A stretch of 16,970 nucleotides of DNA from assembly GCA_015494645.1 (NCBI GenBank), contig WGAU01000083.1, positions 1 through 16,970 on the forward strand, given 5' to 3'. The DNA is from Aquificota bacterium. Lineage in GTDB: Bacteria; Thermosulfidibacterota; Thermosulfidibacteria; Thermosulfidibacterales; Thermosulfidibacteraceae. Shown here in pieces: positions 14,327 to 16,970 of the stretch (the first letter of the stretch is position 1; every line of letters starts with the position of its first letter). Under the pieces are notes generated by a model. That model did no database searches. It saw only the letters and a program-made list of their open reading frames with translations, and was not told the DNA's origin. The position numbers were made by a program, and so were the translations under genes.

Positions 14327-14667
14327 CTCTTCCTCCTCAATATCTCAACAGTTTTTGCCGTAAAAACGATGGTCACGGCAAAGCTCACCACAAGAGCCAC
14401 CGCTATGGGTACAAGCTGAGTCTTAACAAGGCCCCAGTAAACAATTATACCAGCTCCAGGCGGGATAAACATGATGCTCATGTTTCTGATGAGAAACGTC
14501 CCCACCTCCTCCACATCCTCAAGCCTCACAAACCCCAAAAGTAAAGCTCCAGTGAGAAGAAGCATGCCTATAACATTTCCTGGAACAGGGATTTTTAAGA
14601 GCTTTTCAATCGCCTCCCCCGCGAAGAGAAAGCCCATGATTATAGCAAGCCCTTTATAAAACCTCAT
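14323..14667 (-). CDS. lrgA: LrgA/CidA-family membrane protein
   Basis: A 114-residue protein with four hydrophobic segments and the CidA/LrgA signature IPVPGNVIGMLLL near residues 26-38, then NMSIMFIPPGAGI in the middle. It is the small partner of LrgB. I place the start at ATG 14667 (MRFYKGLAIIM), which gives the normal family N-terminus; a TTG at 14688 would add seven residues. No strong ribosome site is seen at the usual distance, only AAGG about 12 nt upstream. The start lies 34 nt after the CCA end of a tRNA-Ser gene with no clear terminator between, so co-transcription with the tRNAs is likely. Confidence 0.88.
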   Translation of the reverse strand: MRFYKGLAIIMGFLFAGEAIEKLLKIPVPGNVIGMLLLTGALLLGFVRLEDVEEVGTFLIRNMSIMFIPPGAGIIVYWGLVKTQLVPIAVALVVSFAVTIVFTAKTVEILRRKR

Positions 14668-14671
14668 ATCA

Positions 14672-14684
14672 TAAGGTGGCCTTA
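14672..14684. repeat. Short inverted repeat before lrgA
   Basis: TAAGG-TGG-CCTTA is a perfect 5-bp inverted repeat 5-17 nt upstream of the lrgA ATG. It overlaps GGT-six bases-ACC, which loosely recalls GntR/FCD operators (TGGT-NNN-ACCA) but with the wrong spacing. It could be an operator for the linked GntR protein or an RNA hairpin near the ribosome site. Confidence 0.25.
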
Positions 14685-14701
14685 CCAAATAATCGATAAA
14701 A

Positions 14702-14793
14702 TGGCGGAGAGGGCGGGATTCGAACCCGCGGGCCGGTTTTACCCGGCCACTCGCTTAGCAGGCGAGCGCCTTCGACCACTCGGCCACCTCTCC
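14702..14793 (-). tRNA. tRNA-Ser (anticodon GCU)
   Basis: The sequence from 14793 folds as a class II tRNA. The acceptor GGAGAGG pairs with CCTCTCC, with discriminator G and an encoded CCA at 14704-14702. The D arm contains TGGCCGAGTGG, and the anticodon stem CTCGC/GCGAG carries loop CTGCTAA (anticodon GCU). A long GC-rich variable arm and the T arm GCGGGTTCGAATCCCGC complete it. It reads AGC and AGU codons. Confidence 0.97.
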
Positions 14794-14818
14794 GCTCAAA
14801 AGCGCCCGCAAACCTCTC

Positions 14819-14911
14819 TGGCGGAGGGGGAGGGATTCGAACCCCCGGAGGGCCTTTTAAGCCCTCAGGTGATTTCAAGTCACCCGCCTTCGTCCACTCG
14901 GCCACCCCTCC
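14819..14911 (-). tRNA. tRNA-Ser (anticodon UGA)
   Basis: The sequence from 14911 folds as a class II tRNA. The acceptor GGAGGGG pairs with CCCCTCC, with discriminator G and encoded CCA at 14821-14819. The anticodon stem GGTGA/TCACC carries loop CTTGAAA (anticodon UGA), followed by a long variable arm and a T loop GGTTCGAATCC. It reads UCA and other UCN codons. It lies 25 nt upstream of the tRNA-Ser(GCU) gene and is very likely transcribed with it. Confidence 0.97.
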
Positions 14912-14932
14912 TCAACCAGGGAGGCAATATTT

Positions 14933-14961
14933 TAGATATTGAACTCAACCCAACATGTCAA
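14933..14961 (-). promoter_or_regulatory. Candidate promoter for the tRNA-Ser pair
   Basis: A perfect -35 TTGACA (14961-14956) is followed after exactly 17 nt by TATCTA (14938-14933), an imperfect -10. Transcription would begin about 15 nt before the first tRNA. This may also be the main promoter for lrgAB-gntR. Confidence 0.5.
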
Positions 14962-15133
14962 TAATCGCTGTACTACTCCCCCGAATCAAGGCAAAATCAA
15001 TCTCTTTGCCCCGTGGTAAAAGCTGGATCGGGAAATTTGAAGTAGCCCTGCCATCTTCCTCAAACTTATTCTGTATCTTGCAGACATATCCTCTGTCTTT
15101 AATGCTCTTCCGGCTCTTCTTCCCATCCAGTGA
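14945..15133 (-). other. Open frame without start codon between cytochrome b and the tRNAs
   Basis: The 187-nt gap between the cytochrome b stop (15099) and the tRNA genes holds a frame open over about 62 codons, from the TGA at 15136-15134 to the TGA at 14947-14945. It reads in part KDRGYVCKIQNKFEEDGR, then TSNFPIQLLPRGKEIDFALI and RGSSTAIIDMLG. Composition looks protein-like, but there is no ATG, GTG or TTG before the final ATG three codons from the stop. I do not recognise it. It may be the decayed C-terminal end of a lost gene, or chance. Confidence 0.2.
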
Positions 15134-15719
15134 TCATCGCCTTGAAGTGAGCGAGAGGTGTATGACCCAGCGTAGCAAGGTAAAAGTGAGCTATTATAAA
15201 TGAAGCAAAGAAGAAGAAAAGTAACACATGAATTGTGTCTACTACCTTTATTCCTCCCAAAAAGTTTATTATATCAGCATACTTTTCCACATTAAGCAAT
15301 AGAAATCCTGTGAGAATTTGCACAGGAACTAAAAACAACATTATGGTCATATAAGCACTTTTCTGCAAGGGATTGAATTTATTATCCGGTGTAGGATGGA
15401 ATGGGTTAGGTTCACCTTTAAAAATGCCAAATCCATAATATCTTATCTGCCTTACAGCACCGTACAAAAGCTCTTCTGCCGTTGGAAAATAAGTCCTTAT
15501 TTTCCCTGTAAACACATAATAAGTAAACCACAGAAGAAAATCCAAAGAAACAATTATCCCTACTATGTTGTGAAAGTTTACGGCCTGCTTGAGAGGTACT
15601 ACTCTGAAGTAGTCTGCAAACCTAATCTGCACCCCAGAAACCACAAGCAAAACTATGCAAACTGCATGTATCCAATGCCATATCCTAACTGGCAGCGGAT
15701 GAAGGTATACCCTTTTCAT
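15099..15719 (-). CDS. Di-heme membrane cytochrome b (cytochrome b561/formate dehydrogenase gamma-like)
   Basis: A 206-residue four-helix cytochrome b of the bacterial b561/HupC/FdnI/PhsC type that passes electrons between the quinone pool and a c-type heme protein in the inner membrane. It begins HPLPVRIWHWIHA (7-19), giving H15 or H18 as a heme ligand. Other candidate ligands are H50 in VNFHNIVG, H164 in DTIHVLLF and H178 in IIAHFYLA. FNPLQKSAYMTIM (115-127) is a typical loop before the third helix. The start ATG 15719 overlaps the stop of the multiheme cytochrome c (ATGA), so the two are surely made together. No catalytic molybdopterin or hydrogenase subunit is within the window. Confidence 0.88.
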   Translation of the reverse strand: MKRVYLHPLPVRIWHWIHAVCIVLLVVSGVQIRFADYFRVVPLKQAVNFHNIVGIIVSLDFLLWFTYYVFTGKIRTYFPTAEELLYGAVRQIRYYGFGIFKGEPNPFHPTPDNKFNPLQKSAYMTIMLFLVPVQILTGFLLLNVEKYADIINFLGGIKVVDTIHVLLFFFFASFIIAHFYLATLGHTPLAHFKAMITGWEEEPEEH

Positions 15720-16816
15720 CTCTTCTTCCTCCTAAGAGGTATTGTAAGGATTCGGAGAGTCATATGCCCTCCAGCAAAAGCCATTCCACCTAAGACTATA
15801 AGGATACCAATTATATCAAGTATTCTTACCCTTGTAGCGTCCAATACATAGAAATGGGTTACATGAAAGCTTTCAAGGACATTTCTTGTTACAGGAACAA
15901 AATCAACGGAACCATCAGGCTTTGTGAAAAGTAGCCTCACGTCCTTGAAAAAGGGAGAGTTAATAGAATGGCAAGTTTCACAGTTTTTAATAGCTTTTCC
16001 TTTTGTGACAGAATGAAGCTTGGGATCCAGCTCAACAGCAAGCTCTCCCCAGAATACTGCCCTTATTCTTTTCATTCTAAGGGCATCAACAATATCTCCA
16101 AACTCGCTATAGTCAATCTTTCCATCTCCGTTCTTATCAAACTTTTTGAGGAAGGTATCGTAGTCAACTCCCAGCTTCTGAAGAATCTCAGGTCCAGAAA
16201 GAAACTTCTCTGTCATAAGATCATATAGCCTTAGGTGCACGTGCCTGCCAGTTTCCGGAGCATGGCATACGGAACATTCTACATAATTAAAATGAGTGTT
16301 TTTCTGGGGAAGCCAGTTGTGATATTTATAGGGATCGTGGCACCTCAAACAAAACTCATTTTCCCTCTCTACTACGGTATGAGCTGCCAAATGTTTGGTG
16401 TAATGGTAGTTGTGACAGTTATAACATATCGGAGCACCTTTTTTACCAGCCGATCTGGCATTCGCGTGAACGCTTCTTTCATAAGCACTCTGCTCTTCAT
16501 CGTGACAATCACCACAGTTAACAAATGCGGCTGGAGTGTGATGGGGCACCTCATTATCATAATTTAGCTCAGTTAAATCTGTATGACAGTCTGTACAGGC
16601 CACATCGTTGCTACCATGAACTGAAACCTTGAACTTCTGAGGGTCCACGTAAAGGGAACGGGTCTTGCCATCCGGCAGCTCCACCGAAAAGTCAGGATCT
16701 CCATGACAATCAAGACATTCTTCATTGTCTACCGCTAAGGAAAGCCCTGATGCTGTTAAACAAATAAAAAGGCTCAGGAGGACAAAAATTAAAACTTTTC
16801 TTTTTTGAAGTTCCAT
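15716..16816 (-). CDS. Heptaheme membrane-anchored cytochrome c with an EF-hand
   Basis: A 366-residue exported electron-transfer protein. An N-terminal hydrophobic stretch (about 8-28) is a signal peptide or anchor. Seven CXXCH heme sites follow at C34, C74, C101, C131, C156, C181 and C279. A C-terminal membrane helix (about 331-348) then ends in an RRKKR-rich tail, placing the hemes on the outer (periplasmic) side. Between hemes 6 and 7 lies a canonical calcium-binding EF-hand loop, D227 to E238 (DKNGDGKIDYSE, ligand positions D, N, D, D, E). Additional His residues (e.g. HVHL, SVHGS, SVHAN) could be distal ligands. With the overlapping cytochrome b it resembles quinol:cytochrome c modules of the Cbc kind or multiheme reductase partners. 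ATG 16816 has a GGAGGGG ribosome site. Confidence 0.88.
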   Translation of the reverse strand: MELQKRKVLIFVLLSLFICLTASGLSLAVDNEECLDCHGDPDFSVELPDGKTRSLYVDPQKFKVSVHGSNDVACTDCHTDLTELNYDNEVPHHTPAAFVNCGDCHDEEQSAYERSVHANARSAGKKGAPICYNCHNYHYTKHLAAHTVVERENEFCLRCHDPYKYHNWLPQKNTHFNYVECSVCHAPETGRHVHLRLYDLMTEKFLSGPEILQKLGVDYDTFLKKFDKNGDGKIDYSEFGDIVDALRMKRIRAVFWGELAVELDPKLHSVTKGKAIKNCETCHSINSPFFKDVRLLFTKPDGSVDFVPVTRNVLESFHVTHFYVLDATRVRILDIIGILIVLGGMAFAGGHMTLRILTIPLRRKKR

Positions 16817-16857
16817 TGAAAGCCCCTCCCAGCTGAGTTTGTGCCTTAACTAACATA

Positions 16858-16875
16858 TGACTGATTGTTTAGTCA
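16858..16875. promoter_or_regulatory. Candidate operator upstream of the cytochrome pair
   Basis: TGACT-8 nt-AGTCA is an inverted repeat 42 nt upstream of the cytochrome c start, in the form TGACTGATTGTTTAGTCA. It overlaps a minus-strand TTGACT (16876-16871) that could be a -35 element, although the -10 at proper distance (TTAGTT) is poor. The layout resembles TetR-type operators. No regulator gene for it is in the window. Confidence 0.3.
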
Positions 16876-16889
16876 ACAAATTTAACCTC

Positions 16890-16918
16890 TTGACATAGCG
16901 TGGTTCGTGTTCTAAGAA
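16890..16918 (+). promoter_or_regulatory. Possible divergent promoter
   Basis: A plus-strand TTGACA (16890-16895) is followed after 17 nt by TAAGAA (16913-16918). It would drive a gene to the right of the window, divergent from the cytochrome pair. The -10 is weak and the downstream gene is not visible. Confidence 0.22.
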
Positions 16919-16922
16919 AAAC

Positions 16923-16940
16923 AAACAATTTTTATTGTTT
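16923..16940. repeat. AT-rich inverted repeat
   Basis: AAACAAT-TTTT-ATTGTTT is a perfect 7-bp inverted repeat. On the minus strand it is followed by GTTTTT, so it might end a transcript entering from the right, but the stem is AT-rich and weak at high temperature. An operator is equally possible. Confidence 0.3.
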
Positions 16941-16970
16941 TTAATACTTGAGCTTGAGGCTAAATTCACA

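Noticed and set aside
14669..14964. Protein-coding frames over the tRNA genes on both strands
   Set aside because: The region folds as two complete serine tRNAs; translations with repeated AEGEGFEPPE or RIPPSPP-like strings are typical tRNA artefacts.
14990..15010. GGCAAA/TTTGCC inverted repeat as a terminator for the cytochrome operon
   Set aside because: Only a 6-bp stem with a 9-nt loop and no following U-run on the minus strand.
15396..15851. Plus-strand open frame across the cytochrome b/c junction
   Set aside because: It spans two well-supported overlapping genes in antisense and shows no family features.

Overview
The window reads as chromosomal DNA from a thermophilic, probably anaerobic and chemolithoautotrophic bacterium of a deep lineage. 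The proteins are rich in Lys, Glu and Val, many enzymes are compact, LeuC and LeuD are of the short type common in thermophiles, and there is a membrane cytochrome c/cytochrome b pair. Aquificota, Thermosulfidibacter-like or Thermodesulfobacteriota relatives would fit, but this is an impression from protein style and not a placement. Every gene I can support lies on the minus strand, so the window is best read from high to low coordinates.

Region 1 (16970-15099): a promoter region, then a seven-heme membrane-anchored cytochrome c with an inserted EF-hand, overlapping by 4 nt a di-heme cytochrome b. Together they resemble a quinone/cytochrome c electron-transfer module. Region 2 (15098-13641): a 187-nt spacer, two tandem serine tRNA genes (UGA and GCU anticodons), then lrgA-lrgB, a two-protein transporter-like membrane pair starting only 34 nt after the second tRNA. 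Region 3 (13641-12889): an FCD-type GntR regulator tightly linked to lrgAB.

Region 4 (12892-6599): a complete tryptophan operon in the order trpL-trpE-trpG-trpD-trpC-trpF-trpB-trpA. Its leader encodes a 20-residue peptide with three consecutive Trp codons. After it come mutually exclusive RNA hairpins and two tandem intrinsic terminators, so this is a ribosome-mediated attenuator with an apparent second stage. Neighbouring trp genes overlap or nearly touch, which indicates translational coupling.

Region 5 (6595-6178): an orphan MNT-type nucleotidyltransferase whose 5' end overlaps what looks like the decayed C-terminal end of its usual HEPN partner. Region 6 (6139-1): aspartate-type aminotransferase, a divergent LeuA-family synthase, leuC, leuD, leuB, then the 5' part of cdsA, all closely packed and probably one transcript. 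The LeuA-like protein keeps the metal ligands and the regulatory C-terminal domain but lacks the catalytic His-containing SGIHxDG motif, so its exact reaction is open.

The strongest leads are the two-stage trp attenuator, the active-site-altered LeuA homologue, the HEPN relic beside the orphan MNT gene, and the EF-hand inside a multiheme cytochrome.
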